NCBI RefSeq assembly: GCF_002288925.2
Contig: NW_022098036.1
Coordinates: forward strand, 40,393,146 to 40,457,145
Reading direction: 5' to 3'
DNA from: Delphinapterus leucas
Lineage: Eukaryota > Chordata > Mammalia > Artiodactyla > Monodontidae
DNA length: 64,000 bases
Positions 1 to 11,757 of the stretch are shown here, in pieces. The position numbers and the translations under genes are program-made. The notes beneath the pieces were generated by a model. The model searched no databases, had not been told where the DNA came from, and saw nothing but the letters and a program-made list of their open reading frames with translations. The stretch's first letter is position 1, and each line of letters opens with the position of its first letter.

Positions 1-56
1 AATGATTGGGTAATATTCCCTCTACTTCTATATTCTGAAGCAGAGAATTGTATATG
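1..56 (-). mobile_element. Old L1 ORF2 fragment (left part of split copy)
   Basis: The first bases resemble antisense L1 ORF2, and the same L1 resumes after the DNA transposon at about 873. The element runs off the left edge, so its 3' end is not visible. Confidence 0.5.
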
Positions 57-870
57 TAGTTGACCTTCTGTATCTGTGGGTTCTAAATCCATGGATTCAA
101 CTAACTGCAGATAAAAATTATTTTTAAAATTCCAGAAATTTCCCCAAAGCAAAACTTGAACTTGCTGCACGCTGACAACTATTTACATAGCATTTATACT
201 ACATTTGCAACTATTTAAAAGCATACCTCAAAGATATTGTGGGTTTGGCTCCAGACTACTGCCACAAAGTAGAAAAAAGCAAGTCACGTGAGTCTTTTGG
301 TTTCTCAGTGCATATAAAAATTATGTTTATACTGTAGTCTGTTAAGTGTGCAATAGCATATCTAAAAAGTACATACCTTAATTAAAAAACACTTTATTGC
401 TAAAAAACATTGACCATCATCTGATCCTTCAGCGAGTCATAATCTTCTTGCAATAGTAACAAAGATAACTTATCATGGATCACCATAACAAATAGAATAA
501 TAATGAAAAGTTTGAAATATTGTGAGAATTACCAAAATATGCCACAGAGATACAAAGTGAGCAAATTCTGTTGAAAAAATGCCACTAATAGTCTTGTTCA
601 ATGCATGGTTGCCACAAACCTTCAATTTGTAAAAAATACAATACCTGAAAAGTACAATAAAGTGAAGCACAATAAAACCAGGTATACCTGTACATAACAT
701 TTACATTGTATTAGGTATTATAAGTAACCTAGAGATGATTTAATATATACCGGAGGATATGTGTAAGTTATATGAAAATACTACACCATTTTATATAAGG
801 GACTTTAGCATCCCATTTTGGTATTCTTGGGAGTCCTGGAACCAATCCCCCGGATACTGAGGAACCACTG
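57..870. mobile_element. MER2-like (pogo/Tigger-derived) DNA transposon, split
   Basis: The left end (gttgaccttctgtatctgtg, from about 59) and the right end (ggactttagc... to ggaaccactg) match my memory of the terminal inverted repeats of MER2, a non-autonomous pogo-family element. A TA follows the right end at 871-872; the left TA appears mutated to TG. The interior is interrupted at 218-690 by a Tigger1-like element. It sits inside an antisense L1. The family name is from memory; the nested layout and termini are visible in the sequence. Confidence 0.6.
218..690. mobile_element. Tigger1-like DNA transposon remnant inside MER2
   Basis: The left end reads gcatacctcaaagatattgt and the right end is the inverse, finishing ccaggtatacctg, in agreement with Tigger1 termini (CAGGCATACCTC). 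TA dinucleotides flank it at 216-217 and 691-692, the expected TA target duplication of pogo/Tigger elements. At under 0.5 kb it retains only terminal regions and no transposase ORF, so it is an internally deleted, non-autonomous copy. Confidence 0.7.
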
Positions 871-872
871 TA

Positions 873-2700
873 ATTGTAGAGAATTGCTATAATTCTTCCT
901 GAAAAGTTTGATAGAATTCACCAGTGAACCATTTTGGGCCTGATTTTTTTTTGTTTGTTTGTAAGATTACTAGGTGTTTTAAGAGATAGAGGCCTATTCA
1001 GATTGTCGGTTTCCTCACGTGTAAGTTTTGGCAGATTGCGTCATTCAAGGAATTGGTACATTTCATATGGGTTATCAAATTTGTGGGTGTAGAGTTATTC
1101 ATAGCATTTGCTATTATCCTTTTAATGTTTATGGAATCTGTAGTGGTGTCCCTTCTTTCAAAACTAATATTAGTAAGTTGTACCATCTCTCCTTTTTTTT
1201 CCATAGTTAACCTGATAGAGCCTTATTACTTTATTTATCTTTTCAAGGGACCAGCTTTTGGTTTCATTGATTTTCTCTACTGAGTTCTTGTTTTCAATTT
1301 CAATGACATCTGCTCTAATTTTTACTATTTATTTTCTTCTATTTACTTTGGACTTAATTTTCTCTTTTATTTTCTAGTTTTCTAAGGTAGAAGGTTTTTA
1401 ATTTTAGATTTTTCTTATTGTTTAATACATGCATTCAATGCTATAAATTTCCCACTAAACACTGCTTTCACTGCATCCTGCAAAATCTGATGTTTTTTTC
1501 ACTTGGTTTATGATATTTTAAAAAAATTTCTCTTGAGATTTCTTTTTTTGACCCATATGTTATCGGAAGTGTATTGTTTAATCTCCAAGTATTTGGAGAT
1601 TTTCTAAGCTATCTTTCTGTTTTCAATTTCTAGTTTAATCCTACTGTAGTCCAAGAGCAGACATTGTATGATTTCTATTATTTTAAATTAGTTAAGGAAC
1701 GCTTATGGCCTGGGATGTCCCATGTGAGCCTGAGAAGAATGTGTATTCTGCTGTTGTTCGATGAAGTACTCTATATATGTCCATTATATCCAGCTGATTG
1801 ATGGTATTGTTGAGCTCAACTATACCCTTATTGATTTTTTGCCTGCTGACTCTGTCCATTTCTGATAGAAGGGTGTTGAAGTCTCCAGCTGTAATAGTGG
1901 ATTCATTTGTGTCTCCTTGTAATTTTATCAGTTTTTGTCTTAGTATTTTGATGCTTTGTTTTTAGTTGTGTACACATTAAGTATCATTATGTCGTCTTGG
2001 AGAACTGACCCCTTTATCATTATGTAATGCCACTCTTTATCCCTGATAACTTTCCTTGGTATGAAGCCTGCCCAATCTAAAATTAATATAACTGCTCAAC
2101 TTTCTTTTGATTAATGTTAGCATGGTATATCTTTCTTCATCTATTTCTACTTCATCTACTTTTAATCTATATGTGTCTTTATATTTAAAATGCGTTTCTT
2201 GTAGACAACACATAGTTGGGTCTTGTTTTTTAATCCACTTGACAATGTCTTTTAATTGGTGCATTAAACCACTGACATTCAAAGGATTACTTATATAGTA
2301 CAATTACTATCTCCTATATTTATTACTGTTTTTTATCTATTGCCCCTCTTCTTTGTTTCTATTTTTGTCTTCTACTTTTTCCTACCTTTGTGGTTGTTAT
2401 TGAGCATTTTATATGATTCCATTTACTCTCCTTTCTTAAAGCATTAGTTGTACTACTCCCCCCACCCTTTTTAGTGGCCACAATAGGGTTTGTAATGTAT
2501 ATTTGCAACTAATGCAAGTTTACTTTCAAAAAACTATGCACTTTATGAGTGAGTCCCTTAAAATAATGAAATAATTCTAATACCTCCTTCCCAACACTTC
2601 TATCTCTTTATGCATTTCACTTATATATAAGCATATATATATATAGGCATATATATATTCAAATGTGTTATTGCTATTATTATATTTTGAAAAAAACTTA
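873..2700 (-). mobile_element. Old L1, ORF2 endonuclease side and inter-ORF region
   Basis: On the minus strand this reads as decayed L1 ORF2. At 2303-2037 a stretch contains KQDPTMCCLQETHF, the endonuclease segment with the catalytic Glu (QET). Above about 2303 lies the T-rich pre-ORF2 region typical of ancient L1M copies (for example the block near 2470-2530). There are many stops and no usable frame. The element is continuous with bases 1-56 across the MER2 insertion. The upper boundary near 2700 is approximate. Confidence 0.75.
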
Positions 2701-2894
2701 TCTGTTAGATCAAGTAAGAATATGAAAAATAAAAGTTATATTTTATCTTCATTTATTCCATCTTTGATGCTCTTCTTTTCTTTATGTAGATGAAGTTTCC
2801 GACTCATATTTTTCTTCTCTCTAAAAACGTCTTTTTTGTTTCTTGCAATTTTCTTAATTTTTATCTTTCTGAGAACGCCTTTCATTATGCTTCA

Positions 2895-3540
2895 CTTATT
2901 ACACTGTCTGGATATAGCGCAGTTTATTCATCCAGTCATCTATGGTAGGCTGTCTTGGTTGTTTTCAAGTTTTGGCAATTATGAATAAAACTGCTATAAA
3001 CATCTGTGTACAGGTTTTGGGGTAGAACTAGCTTTTCAATTTATTTGGTAAATACCAAGGAGTGCAATTGCTGAATCATATAGTAAGAGGATGTTAAGTT
3101 TTGTAAGAAACTGCCGATCTGTCTTCCAAAGTGACTGTACCATTTTACCTTCTCATCAGCAATGAATGAGAGTTCTTGTTACTCTACATCACCACCAGCA
3201 TGTGGTGCTGTCAGTGTTCTGCATTTTGGCCATTCTAATAGTTATGTAGTGTTATCTCATTGGTTTAACTTATAATTCCTAATGACATATAGTGTCAAAC
3301 ATCTTTTCATATGCTTACTTGCCATCTTTATATCTTCTGTGGTGAGGTATATGTTCAAGTCTTTTGCCCATTTAAGAAAATGGGGTTGTTCATTTTCTTT
3401 TTTTTTTTTTTCATTTTCTTATTGTTGAGTTTTTAGAATTCTTTGTATACTTTGGATAAAGTCCTTTATCAGATGCTGTATTTGCAACTATTTTGTCCCA
3501 GTCTATAGTTTGTCTTCTCATTTTCTTGATGCGTTTTTCT
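2895..3540 (-). mobile_element. Old L1 fragment, end of ORF2
   Basis: The plus strand reads as the reverse complement of the L1 ORF2 C-terminal region (gtgactgtaccattttacct near 3131, then the 'catcttttcatatgcttact' block near 3300 and 'tcttttgcccattta' near 3360). It must be a separate insertion from 873-2700, because the 3' portion of this antisense copy lies above the 5' portion of the neighbouring copy. No TSD was identified. Confidence 0.7.
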
Positions 3541-3915
3541 TACAATGCATATTATAAAACTTTTCCTAAAATTATGTAGAAAATATAGTTTTCTATGATT
3601 TAATTTTGGATAAAGAATTGTTACAATCTATAAAGTATTCTGGTAAAATTAGATTTTATTTATTTTATTTTTTTAATATATTGAAGTATCAGTTATAATA
3701 TGATAAATATAACATAAATTATATTTAAATTAAAATGTTTTCTTTAATCTTAAAAACTATTAAATATTTCAGGTTCAAGGAGTTAGAATTGCTAAGTATC
3801 CAAGTTATAGTGGCTATTAAAATAATAATTAAAAAAATAAAAATTGATTAAGTTTATTTACAATGATGAAAATAAATTATCAATGGAAATGAGAGATAAA
3901 AAGGTTTTGAGTAAT
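3541..3915. other. AT-rich DNA, nothing recognised
   Basis: Homopolymer-rich AT sequence with no convincing ORF or repeat assignment. The last 20 bp begin the target duplication of the next L1. Confidence 0.4.
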
Positions 3916-3935
3916 AAAAAGAAGTATATTTGATA

Positions 3936-4353
3936 TATGATAACACATATATATGACTCTAAAAAAAAAAATGGTTCTGATGAACCTAGGGGTAGGACAG
4001 GAATAAAGGCGCAGATGTAGAGAATGGATTTGAGGACACGGGGAGGGGGAAGGGTAAGCTGGGATGAAGTGAGAGAGTTGTATTGACATATATATATATA
4101 TACTACCAAATGTAAAATAGATAGCTAGTGGGAAGCAGCTGCATAGCACAGGGAGATCAGCTCACTTTGTGACCACCTAGAGGGGTGGAATAGGGAGGAT
4201 GGGAGAGAGACACAAGAGGGAGGGCATATGGAGATATATGTATACGTATAACTGATTCATTTTGTTATACAGCAGAAATGAATACAACATTGTAAAGCAA
4301 TTATACTCCAATAAAGATGTAAAAAAAAATGAAAAGATAAATAAATAAATTTA
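3936..4353 (+). mobile_element. 5'-truncated L1 3' end with 20-bp TSD
   Basis: Only the L1 3' UTR is present. It contains a G-rich polypurine run (ggggagggggaagg near 4040), the conserved terminal block ending caataaagatgt with its AATAAA signal near 4312, and an A-rich tail with an (AAAT)n variant. The flanks at 3916-3935 and 4354-4373 are an exact 20-bp direct repeat (aaaaagaagtatatttgata), which defines both ends. The short ORFs across it are chance. Confidence 0.93.
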
Positions 4354-4373
4354 AAAAAGAAGTATATTTGATA

Positions 4374-5855
4374 ACTTTCAAACCTTCTTTTCCATAGGTA
4401 GTTATTTCCACACTCACCAAAACTTATCAGAGTTTCCAATGAATTATATCAGATAAGCAGCAGTTTCAGTCATTATCTTTCTTACCTTCTAAAGGCACCA
4501 AGTTTCAGAGAACAAAAGGAGAGACATTAAATGAATAAAGGAAGAATACATGTTAGATCATCATAGCACACTGAAGCTTGATTATGTTGACAAAACTGTA
4601 TAACAGAATGTTAACCCAATTTGTATATCTAAAACAGCATTGTGAAATGAAAGGGAAACTTTTAATCAAGGGTTATACTCAGAATAACAATTAAAAATAC
4701 AATACACTATAATCTCCATGCAAGCTCTGGAGTAATAAAATAGTAGTTATTCCCATTAGAATTATCAACATCTCATAAAATGCACATCTTGATATCCCTT
4801 GGAAAAGGTGAAAATCCCCTGATAATTCCTTAGCAGTGAATAAGTGTAGTCAACCCCTAAGGAATTAAGATAAGATGAGAAAAGTTTATAAGAATAGATC
4901 TCTTGAGCCTAACCGAGAAACTAAATTCATTTACTGAATGCAAGAAGCTTATAGGAATAAGCAAAGCAATCTGAAAAGCAGAATAAAGAATCTGGAGACA
5001 TAAAAGTCAAGATGACACAGAAATTCTCTGAGCTATGAAATACGTTTTCCACACATTCTGTCATGGATGGGTACAAGGAATTCCATTTGAAGAAATGTAC
5101 TCGCTTGTTTACATTGATGGTGTCAGTCAGTTTTCTGTAGGGAGTCTTATCACCAGTGATAGGAAAAGCAGTGCATCTGCTTATTAAAAAAATAACTACA
5201 CTGAGTTTGAACAAAGATATTCTCCTACACTTTGTGGCTATGTAACCATTACCAAGTGAAATGTATACATGTTATATAAACATACAATCACCACATACGT
5301 AAAGCCTATACCTTATGCATAAATAAACACATATACACAGTATTACTTCTCTACTATCAGGAAACTGGATTTCTGCTTTCTTCAGGAGTCTATCATATAA
5401 GGATATTCAGTGTTGGAACCTAGGACTGACGCTACAGAGGCAAATAGCCCAGGAATGTAATGGAGAGCAGGTGAAAGAATATTCAAGCAAACTATCCAAT
5501 GAGTTATTCTCCACCACTGAGGAAAAAGAAGTAAAGAGATTTGTATGTGAGGAAATTTATAAGATTGATCCTACTATACAAAAATCACCCTATTCTCAGC
5601 AATTACTTAGTAATATTCAAAATAGTAATATTCTGAATTTGTCCATCAGACAATACTTGGAAAAGCAATTACTGTCCAATAGTAACAGAACAGTACCCCA
5701 AGTTGGAATCCCTTTAATTGTGAAAATTATACAAGGCCAGAGATTTTCATTGAAATTTAATTTATACATAAATATTTTAAAAGGCCGGATTTCTATGTGA
5801 CCTAAATATAAAATCAAAAACATCTCACATTGTACAATTCACATATTCTTTAAAA
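4374..5855. other. Unassigned DNA with one weak 109-codon ORF
   Basis: No repeat was recognised. The plus strand has an open frame at 5471-5800 (109 codons, Lys/Glu/Ser/Asn-rich, no signal peptide, membrane segment or known motif). An ORF this size is not rare by chance in AT-rich DNA. A pyrimidine-rich stretch ending ttcttcag lies at about 5378-5385, but stops follow it before the ORF. I do not call a gene. Confidence 0.35.
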
Positions 5856-5868
5856 GGTGGTTAAGTTT
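5856..5868 (+). repeat. Left TSD of the full-length L1
   Basis: ggtggttaagttt, repeated exactly at 13354-13366. The L1 poly(A), seen here as a T-rich run, follows immediately. Confidence 0.95.
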
Positions 5869-8800
5869 TTTCTTTCTTTTTTTTTTTAACATCTTTATTG
5901 GGGTATAATTGCTTTATAATGGTGTGTTAGTTTCTGCTTTATAACAAAGTGAATCAGTTATACATATGTTCCCATATCTCTTCCCTCTTGCGTCTCACTC
6001 CCTCCCACCCTCCCTATCCCACTACTCCAGGCAGTCACAAAGCACCGAGCCGATATCCCTGTGCTATGCGGCTGCTTCCCACTAGCTATCTACCGTATGT
6101 TTGTTAGTCTATATACGTCCATGCCTCTCTCTTGCTTTGTCGCAGCTCACCCTTCCCCCTCCCCATATCCTCAAGTCTGTTCTCCAGTAGGTCTGTGTCT
6201 TTATTCCTGTCTTACCCCTAGCTTCTTCATGACTTTTTTTTCCCCTTAAATTCCATATATATGTGTTAGAATATGGTATTTGTCTTTCTCTTTCTGACTT
6301 ACTTCACTCTGTATGACAGACTCTAGGTCTATCCACCTTATTACAAATAGCTCAATTTCATTTCTTTTTATGGCTGAGTAATATTCCATTGTATAAATGT
6401 GCCACATCTTCTTTATCCGTTCATCCGATGATGGGCACTTAGGTTGTTTCCATCTCTGGGCTATTGTAAATAGAGCTGCAATGAACATTTTGGTACATGA
6501 CTCTTTTTGAATTATGGTTTTCTCAGGGTATATGCCCAGTAGTGGGATTCATGGATCATATGGTAATTCTATTTTTAGTTTTTTAAGGAACCTCCATTCT
6601 GTTCTCCATAGTGGCTGAAACAATTCACATTCCCACCAGCAGTGCAAGAGGGTTTCCTTTTCTCCACACCCTCTCCAGCAATTATTGTTTCTAGATTTTT
6701 TGATGATGGCCATTCTGACTGGTGTGAGATGATATCTCATTGTAGTTTTGATTTGCATTTCTCTAATGATTAGTGATGTTGATCATTCTTTCATGTGTTT
6801 GTTGGCAGTCTGTATATCTTCTTTGGAGAAATGTCTATTTAGGTCTTCTGCCCATTTTTGGATTGGGTTGTTTGTTTTTTTGTTATTGAGCTGCATGAGC
6901 TGCTTGTAAATTTTAGAGATTAATCATTTGTCAGTTGCTTCATTTGTAAATATTTTCTCCCATTCTGAGGGTTGTATTTTGGTCTTGTTTATGGTTTCCT
7001 TTGCTGTGCAAAAGCTTTGAGGGTTCATTAGGTCCCATTTGTTTATTTTTGTTTCCATTTCTCTAGGAGGTGGGTCAAAAAGGATCTTGCTGTGATTTAT
7101 GTCATAGAGTGTTCTGCCTATGTTTTCCTCTAAGAGTTTGATAGTTTCTGGCCTTACATTTAGGTCTTTAATCCATTTTGAGCTTATTTTTGTGTTTGGT
7201 GTTAGGGAGTGATCTAATCTCATACTTTTACGTGTACCTGTCCAGTTTTCCCAGCACCACTTACTGAAGAGGCTGTCCTTTCTCCACTGTACATTCCTGC
7301 CTCCTTTATCAAAGATAAGGTGACCATATGTGCGTGGGTTTATCTCTGGGCTTTCTATCCTGTTCCATTGATCTATCTTTCTGTTTTTGTGCCAGTACCA
7401 TACTGTCTTGATTACTGTAGCTTTGTAGTATAGTCTAAAGTCCGGGAGCCTGATTCCTCCAGCTCCGTTTTTCGTTCTCAAGATTCCTTTTGCTATTTGG
7501 GGTCCTTTGTGTTTCCATACAAATTGTGAAATTTTTTGTTATAGTTCTGTCAAAAATGCCAGTAGTAGTTTCATAGGGATTGCATTGAATCTATAGATTG
7601 CTTTGGGTAGTAGAGTCATTTTTCACAATGTTGATTCTTCCAATCCAAGAACATGGTATATCTCTCCATCTATTTGTATCATCTTTAATTACTTTCATCA
7701 GTGTCTTATAATTTTCTGCATACAGGTCTTTTGTCTCCTTAGGTAGGTTTATTCCTAGATATTTTATTCTTTTTGTTGCAATGGTAAATGGGAGTGTTTT
7801 CTTGATTTCACTTTCAGATTTTTCATCATTAGTGTATAGGAATGCAAGAGATTTCTGTGCATTAATTTTGTATCCTGCTACTTTACCAAATTCATTGATT
7901 AGCTCTAGTAGTTTTCTGGTAGCATCTTTAGGATTCTCTATGTATAGTATCATGTCATCTGCAAACAGTGACAGCTTTACTTCTTCTTTTCCGATTTGGA
8001 TTCCTTTTATTTCCTTTTCTTCGCTGATTGCTGTGGCTAAAACTTCCAAAATTATGTTGAATAAGAGTGGTGAGAGTGGGCAACCTTGTCTTCTTCCTGA
8101 TGTTAGTGGAAATGCTTTCAGTTTTTCACCATTGAGGATGATGTTGGCTGTGGATTTGTCATATATGGCCTTTATTATGTTGAGGAAAGTTCCCTCTATG
8201 CCTACTTTCTGCAGGGTTTTTATCATAAATGGGTTTTGAATTCTGTCAAAAGCTTTCTCTGCATCTATTGAGATGATCCTATGGTTTTTCTCCTTCACTT
8301 TGTTAATATGGTTTATCACATTGATAGATTTGCGTATATTGCAGAATCCTTGCATTCCTGGAATAAACCCCACTTGATCATGGTGTATGATCCTTTTAAT
8401 GTGCTGTTGGATTCTGTTTGCTAGTATTTTGTTGAGGATTTTTTATCTATGTTCATCAGTGATATTGGCCTGTAATTTTCTTTCGTTGTGACATCCTTGT
8501 CTGTGTTTGGTATCAAGGTGATGGTGGCCTCGTAGAAGGAATTTGGGAGTGTTCCTCCCTCTGCTATATTTTGGAAGAGTTTGAGAAGGATAGGTGTTAG
8601 CTCTTCTCTAAATGTTTGATAGAATTCGCCTGGGAAGCCATCTGATCCTGGGCTTTTATTTGTTGAATGATTTTTAATCACAGTTTCAATGTCAGTGCTT
8701 GTGATTGGTCTGTTCATATTTTCTATTTCTTCCTGATTCAGTCTTGGCAGGTTGTGCATTTCTAAGAATTTGTCCATTTCTTCCAGGTTGTCCATTTTAT

Positions 8801-9027
8801 TGGCATAGAGTTGCTTGTAGTAATCTCTCATGATCCTTTGTATTTCTGCAGTGTCAGTTGTTACTTCTCCTTTTTCATTTCTAATTCTATTGATTTGAGT
8901 CTTCTCCTTTTTTTCTTGATGAGTCTGGCTAATGGTTTATCTATTTTGTTTATCTTCTCAAAGAACCAGCTTTTAGTTTTATTGTTCTTTGCTATTATTT
9001 CGTTCAGTTCTTTTTCATTTATTTCTG

Positions 9028-9038
9028 ATCTGATTTTT
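9028..9038 (+). repeat. TSD of SINE inside L1 ORF2
   Basis: atctgattttt, repeated at 9232-9242. It fixes the SINE at 9039-9231. Confidence 0.8.
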
Positions 9039-9231
9039 TTTTTTTTTTTTTTTGTGGTACCGGGCCTCTCCCGTTGCGGAGCACAGGCTTTGGATGCGCA
9101 GGCTCAGCGGCCATGGCTCACGGACCCAGCTGCTCCGCAGCATGTAGGATCTTCCTGACTGGGGCATGAACCCGTGTCCCCTGCATCGGCAGGCAGACTC
9201 TCAACCACTGCGCCACCACGGAAGCCCTTTC
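9039..9231 (-). mobile_element. Cetacean CHR-type tRNA-derived SINE in L1 ORF2
   Basis: Minus-strand SINE with its poly(A) appearing as a T-run at about 9039-9053, the diagnostic body (ctcagcggccatggctcacg near 9103), and a tRNA-like 5' part (complement of accactgcgccaccacggaa). It lies within L1 ORF2 and has an 11-bp TSD, so it inserted after the L1. Confidence 0.93.
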
Positions 9232-10319
9232 ATCTGATTTTTATGATTTCTTTCCTTCTGCTAACTACTGGGTTTTTTTGTTCTTCTTTCTCTAATTGCT
9301 TGAGGTGCAAGGTTAGGTTGTTTATTTGAGATGTTTCCTGCTTCTTAACGTGGGCTTGTATTGCTATAAACTTCCCTCTTAGAACTGCTTTTGCTGCATC
9401 CCATAGGTTTTGGGTCGTTGTGTCTCCATTGTCATTTGTTTATAGGTATTTTTTTATTTCCTCTTTGATTTCTTCAGGTATCACTTCATTATTAAGTACT
9501 GTATTGTTTAGCCTCCATGTGTTTGTATTTTTTACAGATCTTTTCCTGTAATTCATATCTAGTCTCATGGCGTTGTGGTCAGAAAAGGTACCTGATACGA
9601 TTTCAATTTTCTTAAATTTACCAAGGCTTGTTTTGTGACCCGAGATATGATCTATCCTGGAGAATGTTCCATGAGCACTTGAGAAAAATGTGTATTCTGT
9701 TGTTTTTGGATGGAGTGTCCTATAAATAACAATTAAGTCCATCTTGTTTAATGTATCATTTAAAGCTTGTGTTTCCTTATTTATTTTCATTTTGGATGAT
9801 CTGTTCATTGGTGAAAGTGGGGTGTTAAAGTTCCCTACTATGAATGTGTTACTGTCGATTTTCCCTTTTATGGCTGTTAGTATTTGCCTTATGTATTGAG
9901 GTGCTCCTATGTTGGGTGCATAAATATTTACAATTGTTATATCTTCTTCTTTGATCCATCCCTTGATCATTATGTAGTGTCCTTCTTTGTCTCTTCTAAT
10001 AGTCTTTATTTTAAAGTCTATTTTGTCTGATATGAGAATTGCTACTCCAGCTTTCTTTTGGTTTCCATTTGCATGGAATATCTTTTTCCATCCCCTTACT
10101 TTCAGTCTGTATGTGTCTCTAGGTCTGAAGTGGCTCTCTTGTAGACAGCATATATATGGGTCTTGTTTTCGTATCCATTCAGCCAATCTGTGTCTTTTGG
10201 TGGGAGCATTTAGTCCATTTAAATTTAAGTTATTTATCGATATGTATGTTCCTATTCCCATTTTCTAAATTGTTTTGGGTTCGTTATTATAGGTCTTTTC
10301 CTTCTCTTGTGTTTCTTGC

Positions 10320-11213
10320 CTAGAGAAGTTCCTTTAGCATTTGCTGTAAAGCTGGTTTGGTGGTGCTGAACTCTCTCAGCTTTTGCTTGTCTGTAAAGGT
10401 TTTAATTTCTCCCTCAAATCTGAATGAGATCCTTGCTGGGTAGAGTAGTCTTGGTTGCAGGTTTTTCTCCTTCATCACTTTCAGTATGTCCTGCCACTCC
10501 CTTCTGGCTTGCAGAGTTTCTGCTGAGAGATCAGCTGTTAACCTTATAGGGATTCCCTTGTGTGTTATTTGTTGTTTTTCCCTTGCTGCTTTTAATATGC
10601 TTTCTTTGTATTTAATTTTTGACAGTTTGATTAATATGTGTCTTGACGTATTTCTCCTTGGATTTATCCTGTATGGGACTCTCTGTGCTTCCTGGACTTG
10701 ATTAACTATTTCCTTTCCCATATTAGGGAAGTTTTCAACTATCATCTCTTCAAATATTTTCTCAGTCCCTTTCTTTTTCTCTTCTTCTTCTGGAACCCCT
10801 GTAATTCGAATGTTGGTTCGTTTAATGTTGTCCCAGAGGTCTCTGAGACTGTCCTCAGTTCTTTTCATTCTTTTTTCTTTATTCTGCTCTGCAGTAGTTG
10901 TTTCCATCATTTTATCTTCCAGGTCACTTATCCGTTCTTCTGCCTCAGTTATTCTGCTATTGATCCCATCTAGAGTCTTTTTAATTTCATTTATTGTGTT
11001 GTTCATCATTGCTTGTTTCATCTTTAGTTCTTCTAGGTCCTTGTTAAATGTTTCTTGTATTTTGTCCATTCTATTTCCAAGATTTTGGATCATATTTACT
11101 ATCATTATTCTGAATTCTTTTTCAGGTAGACTGCCTACTTCCTCTTCATTTGTTAGGTCTGGTGCGTTTTTATCTTGCTCCTTCATCTGCTGTGTGTTTT
11201 TCTGTCTTCTCAT
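10320..11213 (-). CDS. L1 ORF1 protein, uninterrupted
   Basis: This open frame of 297 codons encodes the L1 RNA-binding protein, a trimeric nucleic-acid chaperone that coats L1 RNA in cytoplasmic RNPs. In order it shows a charged N-terminus, a coiled coil of about residues 45-110 (heptad-like stretch through MDKIQETFNKDLEELK and INSRITEAEERISDLEDKM), an RRM-like core from about 130 (NIRITGVPEEE), and a C-terminal domain with SRHILIKL and the conserved YPARISFRFEGEIKTF near 258-273. The start ATG has A at -3 (GCAAAATGAGA), and the frame ends in TAG just before the inter-ORF spacer. It is slightly shorter than human ORF1p (338 aa), mainly in the N-terminal part. It lies downstream of a full 5' UTR with a YY1-type motif, so expression is possible but not shown. 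Confidence 0.93.
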   Translation of the reverse strand: MRRQKNTQQMKEQDKNAPDLTNEEEVGSLPEKEFRIMIVNMIQNLGNRMDKIQETFNKDLEELKMKQAMMNNTINEIKKTLDGINSRITEAEERISDLEDKMMETTTAEQNKEKRMKRTEDSLRDLWDNIKRTNIRITGVPEEEEKKKGTEKIFEEMIVENFPNMGKEIVNQVQEAQRVPYRINPRRNTSRHILIKLSKIKYKESILKAAREKQQITHKGIPIRLTADLSAETLQARREWQDILKVMKEKNLQPRLLYPARISFRFEGEIKTFTDKQKLREFSTTKPALQQMLKELL

Positions 11214-11757
11214 TTTGCTTATCTTACTGTGTTTGGGGTCTCCTTTTTGCAGGCTGCAGGTTCGTTTTTCCCGTTGTTTTTGATGTCTGTCCCCAGTGGC
11301 TAAGGTTGGTTCAGTGGGTTGTGTAGGCTTCCTGGTGGAGGGGACTAGTGCCTGTGTTGTGGTGGATGAGGCTGGATCTTGTCTCTCTAGTGGGCAGGTC
11401 CACGTCTGTTGGTGTGTTTTGGGGTGTCTGTGGACTTATTATGATTTTAGGGAGCCTCTCTGCTAATCGGTGGGGTTGTGTTCCTGTTTTGCTAGTTGTT
11501 TGGCATAGGTTTTCCAGCACTGTAGCTTGCTGGTCGTTGAGTGAAGCTGGGTGTTGGTGTTGAGATGGAGATCTCTGGGAGATTTTCGCTGTTTGATATT
11601 ACATGGAGCTGGGAGGTCTCTTGTGGACCAGTGTCCTGAAGTTGGCTCTCCCACCTGAGAGGCACAGCGCTGACTCCTGGCTGCAGCACCAAGAGCCTTT
11701 CATCAACACGGCTCAGAATAAAAGGGAGAAAAAGTAGATACAAAGAATTAGTAGAAG

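Larger units (their letters stand above)
6246..10261 (-). pseudogene. L1 ORF2 (endonuclease/reverse transcriptase), disrupted
   Basis: ORF2 encodes the nicking endonuclease and reverse transcriptase of L1. The N-terminal 273 codons (10261-9440) cover the endonuclease: QESHF with the catalytic Glu at 42, SRIDH at 201-205 and SDH at 227-229 are present, but the metal-binding Asp of the GDFN motif is Asn (VGNFN, residue 144). A nonsense codon ends this segment at 9440-9442 where a Glu codon is expected. A SINE then interrupts at 9039-9231. RT segments follow at 8831-8421 and 8373-7591 (FADDM catalytic motif intact near 7960), separated by a frameshift near 8445. Another frameshift lies near 7622 (an extra T in a T-run on the plus strand). 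The C-terminal part is scattered over 7481-6924, 6758-6549 and 6488-6246. Total coding span without the SINE is ~3.81 kb, matching the usual ~1275 codons. Confidence 0.93.

Noticed and set aside
7781..8239. 152-codon plus-strand ORF
   Set aside because: It is the antisense shadow of the L1 reverse transcriptase segment.
10810..11283. 157-codon hydrophobic plus-strand ORF
   Set aside because: Antisense shadow of L1 ORF1; the hydrophobicity comes from reverse-complemented charged codons.
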